Below the pieces are notes generated by a model. It did no database searches, had not been told where the DNA came from, and saw only the letters and a list, made by a program, of their open reading frames with translations. The position numbers and the translations under genes are program-made. Below, piece after piece: positions 12,795-23,130 of a stretch of DNA of 64,000 nucleotides. Within the stretch, counting starts at the first letter, position 1; each line of letters begins with the position of its first letter. Where the stretch lies: positions 62,001 to 126,000 of the forward strand of contig NMRB01001515.1 in the NCBI GenBank assembly GCA_002633025.1. Reading direction: 5' to 3'. Source of the stretch: Notospermus geniculatus. Lineage: Eukaryota; Nemertea; Pilidiophora; Heteronemertea; Lineidae.

Positions 12795-12886
12795 GTGTTG
12801 TGAGGTGAGCAAAAAACTGCTCGCCTGAGAACAGTAGAATTTTCTATTGTTCTCAGGCGAGCAGGTTTTTGCTCGCCTCACAACAC
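12795..12886. mobile_element. Hairpin family GAGCAAAAAACTGCTCGCCTG, copy 1
   Basis: 92-bp palindrome; related hairpin at 50972-51078 shares CTGCTCGCCTGAGAACA in the left arm. Confidence 0.7.
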
Positions 12887-12925
12887 AAGGCCTGTGGATA
12901 TTCATCTCTGTCTCAAAGCAAAAGT

Positions 12926-13095
12926 CACAGGGGCTTGAATCAAATGGTGAAAAAGGGTTAAAATGTGTTGGGATATTACCACAGAGGGTGTACCACCCCA
13001 AAATAACACCCACATGTAGTGGGTGAAGAATACACCCACTACAAGTGGGTGTCATTTTAAGACCCTTTTTCACCATTTGATTCAAGCCCCTGTGG
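12926..13095. mobile_element. Hairpin element CACAGGGGCTTGAATCAA
   Basis: 170 bp; 35-bp outer arms (CACAGGGGCTTGAATCAAAT) plus inner GTAGTGGGTG/CACCCACTAC. Confidence 0.7.
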
Positions 13096-13124
13096 CAAAA
13101 GTCTGCAGCCCTGAAGAGCCAGGA

Positions 13125-13215
13125 ATGAAATCCCATATGGCCTGGACTGGATTCAAACCCGGGACCTGCCACTTGCTGAGCGGACGCGATAACCACTCGA
13201 TGCCATCATGGCTGC
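13125..13215 (-). repeat. tRNA-derived SINE, family C
   Basis: Minus-strand box A-like GGCATCGAGTGG and box B GGTTTGAATCC followed by CAGTCCAGGCCATATGGGAT. Same family as 14888-15000. Confidence 0.55.
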
Positions 13216-13773
13216 TCTGTTCATGTTCACTTGTTAATGTCCAGAATTTCATCCAGTCCACTATCTCAGAACAGCCTATAATATCACACAATTTCAGAAT
13301 AGGCTATAATATCATTCACTGTCGCCATCTATATTTAGGTATCACAACTAAAATATCACCAGATTTTCCTGGGTCAGCTGGTGCGAGTTTGACACCTGTG
13401 GTCTTTCTTTGATTGCTGGCTGGTGTGAGGTGGGTATGTGATATTTAAATCCGCATTTCTCAGTGTTTCTTCTTTGAGTATGTGTCGAGTAGGCCTACTT
13501 ATTTGCTGGTCAAGTCTGTCTGCTGTCTACCACAAGTAACCACATACATGAACAATGAAAGCAATTAATTATACAATGTACATGTATTCAGTTAGTGCAT
13601 GTTCTGGGATCTGGGGTGAACATATCAGCATGAACTGATGAATGGTCATTGAGGTGCCTGGCCTTACAAACTGATCGATATTCTGCTATGAACAACAGTT
13701 TTGGTAGTCAGTCGGGCCGATTCGGTTAATGCCGTCCGGGGTATAACAGAAATAATAATTAGGGTTAGGGTTA

Positions 13774-14082
13774 AGGCCCGTTTATACACAGCGCGACCGC
13801 GACACCGACCGCGGCAGCCGCTGTGTATAAACGAAAACGTCGTGGTCGCCTAAAAATATGCCAGGGCGCATTGATGTTCACACTACAAAAAAAGGGTCGT
13901 GCGGCATTTTCAAAAAATTTGCTCTGGAGGCAATCTCTGCGGCATGCCGCGCGACCAAAATTTTGGTCGTGGTCGCGGTTGCGTTGTGTATAAACGTTCC
14001 CATTCATTTTACATTTGATCAATCCGATGCGGCTGCCGCGGTCGGTGTCGCAGTCGCGGTCGCGCTGTGTATAAACGGGCCT
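13774..14082. mobile_element. Harbinger-like MITE, family AGGCCCGTTTATACA, copy 1
   Basis: 309 bp with terminal inverted repeats starting AGGCCCGTTTATACACAGCG and flanked by TTA at 13771-13773 and 14083-14085. Built from GCGACC-type repeats, so it gives long but meaningless open frames on both strands. Confidence 0.8.
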
Positions 14083-14575
14083 TTAGTGTTATAACACTCA
14101 ATATACCTAGGCGGATTTTGATCCACCAACCCAAACGCTAATTGAGGGTTATAACCCTAACACAACCCTGTCTTGCGCCAGATCCTTGTGAGGGGCTCAG
14201 TCTAACAGTAAAGGTCCAGACAACCTGTTGTCAAACAGCATTGGGAGTGTTACCACTACTTGACGAGCTGACAATATCAGTCTTTGACCTCATGGTCTGC
14301 TGTTCGCCAGCCATATCTGGCCATATCACCAGCCAATGTGGTCAGGCCTAGAACGGTCGAGCTGAGACATCAGATAACTTGTTTTTTATCATTTGACACC
14401 AACATTTGAACTGGGTTTTAAGTACCATTTTCATGTGTGCTGATATTATGTCATAGGCCTGGGCCCTTCAGCTGTGGGGGGAGGTCCTGTGTGGTATTCA
14501 TGTTGGTAATTTCTCATATGAAAAAAATCGCATCTTTTTTGCAGCCTTCGGAAGTTGGGCCATCACCTGTTGAAC

Positions 14576-17500
14576 ATGGACATCGTCCTAAACCTCGTCG
14601 ACCACCACTTCTTCACACCGTATGTTTACCCGACGACATGGCCGGAGGACGACCCCTATAGGCAGCTCATCACACTCTTCATCGTTGTAAATCTTGGAGG
14701 GTATATCCTCTACCTCGGGACAGCTGCTCTAAGTTATTTCACACTCTATGATCGTACGCTGATGCGACATCCGTTCTATATTCCGGTAAGTTTTTCACTT
14801 AGCAGTCTTCCCCGCATCCTCGCACTCGGGGTGTTCACAACCGCTCCCCTCCTTGCACTTGTTTTAAGGGAGGATGGTTGTAAGTAAGGAGGCTTGGTAG
14901 CCTAGTGGTTATCATGTCCATTAGGAAGCGGCAGGTCCAGGGTTTGAATCCAGCCTGGGCAATGTGGGATTAATCATCCCTGGCTCTTCACGTCCGTCGC
15001 ATTGGACAGTAAGCCATGGTGCCTTGTACCTCGTTTCTTTGCAAGGGCAGGTAATGCCCTGTATCCATAGGCTGTTCGCTTGTGGCGTTGTGTCCTGGAA
15101 TGAACATGTTCATTCCCTATGTTCCCAGTCACGAGGGCATATGTGCCGTGGACATTGGGAAAGGTTCGCACGGTACAGCCTATGGGAACGACAAACAAGC
15201 CAAACAAAGGTTCACATTGTCCATGTGACAGGCCACAAGCGAACACGGAACAGGGAAAAACTGCACAAGCGAACAGCCTATGGATATGCAGCCAAAAAGA
15301 TCCCATCCAAGTGAGGCACATGAGTAGCTTGAGATGGCCTCTTCTGTATACCGGTACCAGTGCCAATAATGCTATGGCTTCGGCCCTGACGGAAACATAC
15401 AAATACAATCGTAATTGACCTGAGATTCTTAGGATGACTTCCCTGTAACCATCTTGTCTTGGTGGCTGTTCTAGATATTCAGAATACCGTAATTTTCGGG
15501 CTATAAGGCGCGGCCTTTTTCTTTGAAGAAGGGTCTAAAATTGGGGGTGCGCCTTATAGGGTGGTGCGCCTTATCTGTGGCTTGAGTCCAACAATTTGAT
15601 CAGAAGAAGTGTCAAGACACTGATGAACCCAAGCATTCAAGCATGCATGGATGATGCACTGAAGCATTCACTGAAGAAACTGCGCCTTATATGGCGGTGC
15701 GTCTTATGTATGGATTTCGTCAAAGATTTTGGGTGAAATTAGGGGGTGCGCTTATAGTCAGGTGCGCCCTATAGTCGCGAAAATACGGTAATTACCTGCA
15801 TTTTGTTGCCTGGTAAACTGCAAATAACTCATGTTTTGGTTCGTAGTCTGGCCTAAACGTGCTCTTTTCTGTAATTTTTTTAGGGTCAGGTTGCCAAGGA
15901 GATCAAATATGCCTGCTGTTCCATCCCAATAATGAGCATACCGACGAATTTCCTGTTTTTCTTGGAAGTCCGTGGATATGGGAAACTTTACGACAACATA
16001 CAGGAATCTAAATGGGGTTGGTATTTAAGATAGGAATTCACCAAGAACAGTGCGTAGACCTTGGCCTGATAATGACATTTCGACTAGCACATGTCAGCTA
16101 GAAGTTTAGCCTAGCGTACATCGCATTTGTGACTGGATACAACTTGTCGCCACTGAACCACTTGGGGACTGGTAGGAACTAGCTGAAACTGGAGGCAGCT
16201 GATCAGTCGCCAGAAACGGTCGATGTATACACCTTTGCGACTTGCTGGATCTGAGAAATCACCAATCACCACGAATTGCACATGTTCAACCTTCTTCTAG
16301 CAACTAGTTGTATCCAGTTTCCTTCAGTTGCAGCGATGTACGCGGGCTTGCGACGAACCAGTGCCAGTTTTCTGAACAAAATTGAGTCTCAAGCCTCAGA
16401 TGCTACTTGAGTTGCTGCCAGTTGTTGGGTCGATGTACGCAGTCAGGTTATAACAACTGATTGGATGCTCCTAGTTTTTCCGAGTTCTGAATTTGCGCTG
16501 TGACTGATCCGATCAGTTGCTTCCAGTCGCAAGTGCGATGCACGCTAGGCTTAACACGTTGACTGCCATGGCTAAAAAAACATTTCATCCGCCATTGCCA
16601 GGACTACAAGGCCTAGGCCTATTTCAAGTTATTTCATATTGCCAACTATGAGTCCTAGCTGTACGCCCTCTAGCGTGTTCCCATACATCTGGTCAATCCC
16701 CACTGCCAGTATGATCACTGGAAGGCTCTTCGCCATTGCCAAACTTGTCAATATTAATAGAAAATGCATCAGCGCTACTACGAGTATATTCGTAGCCGGC
16801 AGTCAACGTGTTAAGCAACTTTGAGCATGGTCAGCCCTTGGTTGGGTGACTGGCTCATATAATTTATCTGCACTACTGATCATGGTCTGTTCCTGTTTCA
16901 TGGAGGTTTTTTTTTCTCTTTTTAGGTTGGTCTGGTGTCATCTTCAGTTGCATCACGTTCATTTTATTCACGGACGCCCTCATCTACTGGATCCACCGCT
17001 TCCTTCACCACCGGTTGATTTATAAATACATCCACAAGGACCACCATCGATGGAAGGTACGCACATTGATCACTAAAGGCCCGTTTATACAGAGTGCGAC
17101 CCTGACTGCGACCGCGACAGCGACACCGACCGCGACAGCTGCTGTGTATAAAAGAAAACGTCGTGGTCGCCTAGAAATATGCCAGGATGCATTGGAGTTT
17201 ACAAAAAAAGTGTCGCGCGACATTTTCAAAAAATTCGCTATGGAGGCAATCTCTGCGGCATGTCGCGCGACCAAAATTGTGGTCGCGGTCGCGTTGTGTA
17301 TAAACGTTCCCATTTATTTTACAATTGATCAATCCAATACGGCTGTCGCGGTCGCAGTCGCGCTGTGTATAAATGGACCTTAAAGCCTGTAGCAGACCAG
17401 GCGATATCGCAAGCAAGCAAAATTGGCTGTTGACGCCAAGTGTGCACTGGACTGGAATCCTCTCGCCAGTGATATTTGCCCATTACTCGATCTGAAGCTG

Positions 17501-18638
17501 AAGCTGACACAGACAAACCCCATGATAGTGACTTCGAAGACTTTGCATCAGAGTCGACCATTGCTGAATCATGGACTGCGTCACGTCACCCGGTTACAGA
17601 TCGAGGTTGTGGTTGTGATTTCGGCAGAAGTGCGCAGATCTGCTAATTCGAGAATCGTCTGTAGTTTGTTACATTCCCCTATGTTTAAAATTTGAATATG
17701 GTCCACACCTTGGTTGGCCTAGATTTGCCTCCATGAGCCCTCTGTTTTAGATGCTCTTGTTCAGTCCCATATCTGACCCGATCTAAAAATGGCAGGCACA
17801 AGTCGCAAAGTGATCATCAGTGGTCATCAGTTTATACTCAACTTAATAGTGAGGTTTCGCTAGCGCCCGGTTAGGCCCTACGACGACGTTTATCTGTTGT
17901 GTGGGTACACCCAAACAATAGATAAACGTCGTCGTAGGGCCTAACCGGGCGCTTGCAAAACCTCCCTATTATCACTGCTGTCCACTACTATTGTCAACCT
18001 GCTGAGACGTACATTTCAGCTATTGTGTTGTATGGCTGTTAACCCTTTCCTCAGTTGTGGCATGCGCCTACTTTTGCTAGATCGGGTCAATATTAGTCAT
18101 ATCTACTCATTTTGACCTTCAACATGTGGACTCATTGATTGGCCTTGGGAGACTTTCAATTCCATTGTCCTGGTCACATATCTTATAATCTTTTTACCTT
18201 TGTATATTTGTGTAGGTACCGACACCGTTTGCCAGCCACGCCTTCCACCCAGTCGACGGATTCCTTCAGAGCTGTCCGTACCACATCTATGCATTTTTAT
18301 TCCCACTCCACAAATTTACGTACCTCATCCTGTTCGTTTTCGTCAATGTGTGGACCGTCTCGATCCATGACGGTAATTACAGTGTTCCGGATCCTCTCAA
18401 ACCGGTTGTAAACGGTTCAGCGCATCACATGGATCACCACCTGTTTTATAATTATAATTACGGACAGTTCTTTACTCTGTGGGACAGGATCGGTGGATCG
18501 TTCCGATCGCCAAGTTCATTTGAGGGAGAGGGCCCTGCTGACGAGGTCCTCAGGAAGGAGGCAGAGAGAGCAAAGCTACAGAACGGGAATCATGCGACAA
18601 ACGGAATGCACACAGCAAATGGGAAAAAGATGGACTGA
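14576..18638 (+). CDS. SC5D: Lathosterol oxidase / sterol C5-desaturase
   Basis: Endoplasmic-reticulum membrane di-iron enzyme that introduces the C5-C6 double bond in sterol synthesis (lathosterol to 7-dehydrocholesterol). Coding exons 14576-14785, 15884-16016, 16926-17056, 18216-18638; 897 nt, 298 residues, against 299 in human. N-terminus [19 protein letters not shown] matches the family start. The three histidine clusters of the fatty-acid-hydroxylase superfamily are visible: WIHRFLHHR and HKDHHRW in exon 3, [17 protein letters not shown] in exon 4, followed by [11 protein letters not shown]. An acceptor at 14544 before the ATG implies an upstream 5' UTR exon not identified. The exon 2 donor (GTTGGT) is weak but is the only one that keeps phase. 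Introns 2 and 3 are full of inverted-repeat elements, including a Harbinger-like copy 20 bp after exon 3. Confidence 0.95.
14888..15000 (+). repeat. tRNA-derived SINE, family C, in SC5D intron 1
   Basis: Box A TAGCCTAGTGG, box B GGTTTGAATCC, then CAGCCTGGGCAATGTGGGAT and CCTGGCTCTTCA, matching 13215-13105 in reverse. Confidence 0.6.
15063..15285. mobile_element. Foldback in SC5D intron 1
   Basis: ATCCATAGGCTGTTCGCTTG and complement; inner arms around TTCCCTATGTTCCCA are less well matched. Confidence 0.65.
15484..15791. mobile_element. TIR element TACCGTAATTTTCGGGCTATA
   Basis: 308 bp; ends TACCGTA(A)TTTTCG with internal repeated GGTGCGCCTTATA motifs. Elements with ATAAGGCGC repeats and CGAAAATACGGTA ends are widespread in aquatic animals. 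Likely TA duplication. Confidence 0.65.
16108..16551. mobile_element. Foldback AGCCTAGCGTACATCGCA in SC5D intron 2
   Basis: Ends AGCCTAGCGTACATCGCATT and complement; several internal CGATGTACGC repeats in both orientations. Confidence 0.6.
16551..16814. mobile_element. piggyBac-like MITE flanked by TTAA
   Basis: TTAA at both ends with inverted repeats CACGTTGACTGCC / GGCAGTCAACGTG, in SC5D intron 2. TTAA duplications are the hallmark of piggyBac. Directly abuts the foldback at 16108-16551. Confidence 0.65.
17077..17380. mobile_element. Harbinger-like MITE, same family, copy 2
   Basis: 304 bp in SC5D intron 3, starting 20 bp after exon 3; flanked by TAA at 17074-17076 and 17381-17383. Internal sequence closely matches copies at 13774 and 54981. 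Confidence 0.8.
17395..17695. repeat. Chimeric repeat in SC5D intron 3
   Basis: The right half (17520-17690) is half of the ATAGACC foldback family; the left half (17395-17480) matches sequence at 52735-52930 (CAGGCGATATC, GTGCACTGGAC/GTCCAGTGCAC). No intact ends. Confidence 0.5.
17773..18089. mobile_element. TIR element TGACCCGATC with nested hairpin, in SC5D intron 3
   Basis: Ends TGACCCGATCTAAAAATGGC and its complement (TTTGCTAGATCGGGTCA). The 192-bp copy at 32459-32650 is the uninterrupted form. A 126-bp hairpin (17845-17970) sits in the middle. Confidence 0.7.
17845..17970. mobile_element. Hairpin element AGCGCCCGGTTAGGCC, nested
   Basis: Near-perfect palindrome with arms of about 55 bp around a short loop (GTGTGGGTACACCC), containing ACGACGACGTTTATC. 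Second copy at 18704-18826. Confidence 0.75.
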
Positions 18639-18703
18639 ACAAAACTGTGATGTGTAAAAATGTCAAAGGTGCGGATTTAAAATAGTAGTGGACAGCTGTG
18701 ATA

Positions 18704-18826
18704 ATAGTGAGCTTTCGCAAGCGCCCGGTTAGGCCCGACGACAACGTTTATCTATTGTGTGGGTATACCCAAACAATAGATAAACGTTGTCGTATGGCCT
18801 AACCGGGCGCTTGCAAAAGCTCACTA
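18704..18826. mobile_element. Hairpin element AGCGCCCGGTTAGGCC, second copy
   Basis: Same palindrome as 17845-17970, 66 bp past the SC5D stop codon. Its flanks (GTAGTGGACAGCTGTGATAAT and GATGATCACTTGCGAC) are the TGACCCGATC element in reverse orientation, so it is nested at the same internal site. Confidence 0.7.
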
Positions 18827-18904
18827 ATACTTGAGTAAACTGCCAACTACCGGTAGTGATGATCACTTGCGACAAGCGTCTGCTTTGCTGGAGTGGTTCA
18901 CATA

Positions 18905-19110
18905 TGTGACCCACTCTGGCAAAAGCAGACGCATGTCGCTCAGAAGTTGAGCCTCAACGAACTAAGATGACACCAGGAGAGAATGCAAGAAATGGATCAT
19001 TTCAGATTTCATAACAGACAGACAATACTGAAATTGACAAACATTTGGTCTCAACCTGCCAAGCTGAGAGCGACATGCGCCTAGCTTTGCCAGAGCGGGT
19101 CACATATGGG
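18905..19110. mobile_element. Divergent TIR element, ends GTGACCCACTCTGGCAAAAG
   Basis: Inverted ends of about 33 bp (ATGTCGCTC / GAGCGACATGCGC) match the TGACCCGATC family; interior is unrelated. Confidence 0.55.
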
Positions 19111-19896
19111 GATCATGATGATCAAATATAAAGACAGTCGTCTAGAACTTTGCAAATTTTCAGCCCTAACGGGCCTGAAGGGCCTTTTTCAGGCACAATC
19201 ACTAAAAACAACTTCCAGATGATGACCTTTTTTCATCTTCTGGAAGGAAAATGGAAAACCGATGTAAACAGCTTGGCAGGGAAAAAACAAGCCTTAAAGG
19301 TAATGTATCGTGGGTATTTTCGCGGGCCACAAAAATCATTGTTTATTTACATTTTGTTTGTTTATGTCCAGTGTTTCTTCGTCTTATGAGTAATTTGTTG
19401 GTGGCATGCCTCTCTAGAAATTCTTTTGATACCGAAAGTATTCAATTTGTTGGGTTGACATGTCCCAAAAGTCCAAAATAATGTAATGTAAACATCCATG
19501 TTTACAAACATTGAATGTAAACAATGAAGTTGTGATACATTATCTTTATGGTCATGTTTATTTTCCTGATCGCGCTGTGTATAAACATGCCTCATCTGTG
19601 ATCACTACTGTACGTACCTGCCTACCGGTCCGTCTATCTCCGATGTAACATGTATATTGTGTGCTAATTACATGTATATTGTGTGCTAATGTGTTTATCA
19701 TTTTAGTCGGTTGCCAGAGGTACAGGGTGCTGACAGTTGTATGTTTTTCTGAAGAGTAACGTCATGTATTTTCGCTTGTTGTGTCTGTGAGACAAAAAGT
19801 GATAGGTTGTTCTTAGAGGAATAACTCCAAGGGTTGTTTAACTGTGATAGAGACTCGTGACACCATTGCTAGGCCTGGTCCTAGCCTATTTTGAGG

Positions 19897-20446
19897 TACA
19901 CTCCTCTCGCAGTATTTTCGTTCGCTCGGTATGCTCCGCTCACAAAACACTGCTTCCAATAGACCATTCTCAAATTCACAGATCTGCGCACTTCCACCGA
20001 AATCTCAACCATAACCTCGATCTGAAACTAGCTGACGTGACACCATCCATGATTCAGCAATGGTCGAGTCTGACGCAACGTCTTCGATGTCACTGGATCG
20101 TGGGGTTGTCTGCATCACGTCATTCAGCTTCAGACTGAGGTTATGATTGAGATTTTGGCGGAAGTGCGCAGATCTTTCTCGTTTACGTCAATTTGAGAAC
20201 GGTCTATAGCTGGTACCGGTATTCTGCCGATTGACCGCCTTATGGCACTATTTCTGTCCAACCAATCAGCGCCCGCCCATCAGGCTGCAAATAAGCAAAA
20301 TCCTAAAACACTTTTTCCGGTGCGGCAGCGGGAACAGTAGTGGTGCCATCTGGCGGTCAATAGGCAGAATACCGGCTATGCGAAGCAGTGTTTTGTGAGC
20401 GGTGTTTTGTGAGCGGAGCAAACGAAAACACTGTGAGAGGAGTGTA
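19897..20446. repeat. Nested foldbacks, three layers
   Basis: Outer arms TACACTCCTCTCGCAGTATT and complement (ending 20446), with TGTTTTGTGAGCG duplicated in the right arm. Inside are the foldback 19959-20207 and another at about 20217-20379 (GGTATTCTGCCGATTGACCG and complement). Confidence 0.7.
19959..20207. mobile_element. Foldback family ATAGACCGTTCTCAAATT, copy 1
   Basis: 249 bp; ends ATAGACCATTCTCAAATTCA and complement; internal GATCTGCGCACTTCCRCCGA in both arms. Copies at 36874 and 53905; half copy near 17500-17690. Confidence 0.7.
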
Positions 20447-20844
20447 ATCTTGAGGTGGACCTTGACTCCGAACAATGGGGAACTTTTCTGCCGTCGGTGG
20501 CCGTAAGAGGCCGCCTGTTACCGGTCCTAGAACGTCGCAAAATTTGGCGTCAAGTGCGTGAGCCAAAATTTGAAGCTCGAGGAGCGGTGAGGAAAGAAAT
20601 AAAGGGCTGAATCAGCAGTGAAAAGAGAACGAAATAATTTATTATTATTTTGTTTATTTCGTATGAATTACATGTTTTTACAGAGAGTGCATGCTACAGT
20701 CGGAAAGGTGGATTCTCATCCCACAGGATGGAGAAAAAACAGACATCTTAACAAATAATAAACTCAATGTGACAAAATTTAATTTGGTAGCTACTACCAT
20801 TTCTTACTACCATTTCTAATCAATCAACACCCAAAAAATGTGAA

Positions 20845-22085
20845 TTTTCTGAGAGAAACCAAGTTTTAGGCTCCAAACCTTCTTTTTCTCAAGAAAATCC
20901 TATATTCGTCCCTGGCTTAAACCTATATTCGGTACATAAAGTAGCATTTACGCTCGCCAAAACCTAGTTTCTGTCCCCAAACCTACTTTTGCTAGAGAAA
21001 ATCATGGATTCGGAACCGAATCCTATTTTATCTGCCACTGAATATAGGATTCGGCTGCCGAAACATGGTTTCGGGAGAAAAACTTTATTTATCTGCAGAT
21101 AAACTTAGTTTCGTTTGCCGAAACTAGGTTTCGGTCGTCGAAACTAAGTTTCGGTTGCCGAAACCTAGATTTTCTCTCCAAACCTACTTTCGGCTCCAAA
21201 TCATTCAAAAAAATGCCGATGTTGGCTGAGCAGACCGGTCCATCCTATTTTGCAAATGGGGCGCGAGGCCTCATAGGAACGAGATTGGCCAAGTGAGAAA
21301 AACTTGGTTTCAGCCAGGGCTTACCTATATTTTCTTTGTTAAAGAAGATCTGGAATGCCAAATAGGGGTTTAAGAGGTGAAATTAAGCTTCACAAAGCCG
21401 AATCCTATATTTACGAATGCTGAAAGTAGTTTTCATGACCGAATATGAGATTTTCGCGAGAAAATGTAGGTTTGGAGAGAGAAAATATAGGTTTCGGCAA
21501 CCGAAACCTAGTTTCGGTAACCGAATCCTATATTCAGCGGCAGTGATTGGCCAAGTGAGAAAAACTTGGTTTCAGCCAGGCCTTACCTATATTTTCTTTG
21601 TTAAAGAAGATCTGGAATGCCAAATAGGGGTGTAAGAGGTGAAATTAAGCTTCACAAAGCCGAATCCTATATTTACGAATGCTGAAAGTACTTTTCATGA
21701 CCGAATATGAGATATACGTGAGAAAATGTAGGTTTGGAGAGAGAAAATATAGGTTTCGGCAACCGAAACTAGGTTTCGGTAACCGAAACTAAGTTTCGCA
21801 ACCGAAACTAAGTTTATCTACAGATAAATAAAATTTTTCTCCCGAAACCATGTTTCGGCTGCCGAATCCTATATTCAGAGGCAGATAAAACAGGATTCGG
21901 TTCCGAATCCATGATTTTCTCTAGAAAAAGTAGGTTGGGAGAGAAAAACTATGTTTCGGCAACGTTGAATGGATTTTGGCCACCGAATACAGGTTTCGGC
22001 AGCGAATATAGGATTTTCTTGAGAAAACGTAGGTAAGGAGAGAAAATATAGGTTTCACGGACCGAAAGTAGGTTTCTCTAATAAC
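20845..22085. repeat. 1.2-kb inverted repeat built of ~20-nt palindromic units
   Basis: The left part (about 20855-21190) is the reverse complement of the right (about 21730-22075) over roughly 330 bp; for example ATCATGGATTCGGAACCGAA pairs with the matching segment near 21890-21920. Within the arms a ~20-nt unit recurs, such as GAAACTAGGTTTCGGTCGTC and GAAACTAAGTTTCGGTTGCC, each unit itself near-palindromic. Between the arms a ~160-bp segment is tandemly duplicated (21288-21450 and 21546-21710). No coding potential is evident and no known element class is recognised. Confidence 0.8.
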
Positions 22086-22124
22086 TGAACAAACGGCGTG
22101 CCATACATGTAGTTGCGCAGCTTC

Positions 22125-22700
22125 TTTAATTTAGGGACGAAGACGAAGTGACGTGGCGGCTGGGCGCCGATCTACATGTGGCTACAAGCAAGACACTGGG
22201 TTGTCCGCTGTTTTATTGGTGTTGAAGGCTGGATTCAGGCCACAAAATTCTCCTGCATGTCCCCCGATGGTGCGGTAGGCCCTGAGGGTGCGATCACATA
22301 GAGCTATACGGTATACAGACACGCCGGTTTAACAATGGCTTCACAAAGGATTCGCGACCGAGTGTTGCAACGTGTTGCTCCATGAAATCGCAGCCAAACT
22401 GACACGACCGACTTTACTCTATTTGCCTTTGGAAATAATATTGAAAAAGTTCAAGATTATGTACATGTATTCATGAGTCCAGGGTCTCGGCTGATGTCTG
22501 CGTGTATCGGACGAACCTCACTGAAGATTTACCATCAAGCTTGGAATGACCTGCAGGCAGAAAAAGAAGCAAGACTGAGCATGCTCAGTAGATAAATCAA
22601 GGGACGAAGACAAAGCCACGTTGCGGCTGGGTGTCGATCTCAAATGTCGCTACAATGAAGGAACTGGGTTGTCCACTGTTTTGTTGGTGGTGAAGGCCGT
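22125..22700. repeat. Direct repeat, GGGACGAAGACGAAG unit
   Basis: 22131-22225 and 22610-22705 share GGGACGAAGACRAAG, GGCTGGG, ACTGGGTTGTCC and TGTTTTRTTGGTG in order. Between them is single-copy-looking sequence. Nature unknown. Confidence 0.55.
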
Positions 22701-22824
22701 CTGCTGACCACCATCTATAGATAGAGCCAGCTGGCAGAGACATGATTTGTGTTCGCCATCGACGTAGGCCTTCGACTTACATAAATAATACTATGAATAA
22801 GAGAAAACATGAGAAGCTTTCCAA

Positions 22825-22900
22825 GAAGTTCGGTGGCCGAATGGGGACGACGGTGAAACAGAGATAACAAGGTGCGGGTTCGATCCCCAACTGGGTCAAT
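22825..22900 (+). repeat. tRNA-derived sequence (probable SINE head)
   Basis: Box A-like TGGCCGAATGG and box B-like GGTTCGATCCC spaced as in a tRNA, but the stems do not pair well, so this is not called as a tRNA gene. Confidence 0.4.
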
Positions 22901-23130
22901 TTTTTTCTTTCAAAAAAGTGTTCAGGAGGAGCTCACCAGAGGATGTTGACACCTCGGAAGCTCGAAGACAAATAAGGTGGCGCCCTCCTGGCGTCGTGGG
23001 GTGTATCATGTTCTGAACCTTCGTTTGAGGTATCTGCAGGGCGTTTGCAATTCTCTTGCTCGTCGCATGGGGGCTTTTTGTTCGTTCACGTCAGCTTTAA
23101 CAGAAGCTTCACAAGGGCTTAAGGTGCCCA

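Noticed and set aside
12693-13196. 167-residue minus-strand frame
   Set aside because: Covers two hairpins and a SINE; no conserved features.
13750-13775. Interstitial telomere repeat (TTAGGG words)
   Set aside because: Only two to three units next to a MITE; too short to mean anything.
13771-14094. Alanine/valine-rich open frames on both strands
   Set aside because: Produced by GCGACC repeats of the Harbinger-like MITE; recur identically at other copies.
14964-15418. Frames of 116-144 residues in SC5D intron 1
   Set aside because: Lie on a SINE and a foldback; no protein features and stop codons at element edges.
20845-22085. CRISPR-like array (repeated ~20-nt units)
   Set aside because: The genome is eukaryotic, the units vary, there are no uniform repeats with unique spacers, and the whole is an inverted repeat.
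22825-22900. Functional tRNA gene
   Set aside because: Box A and box B present, but acceptor and T stems do not pair; same for the other box B-bearing loci, which have SINE bodies.
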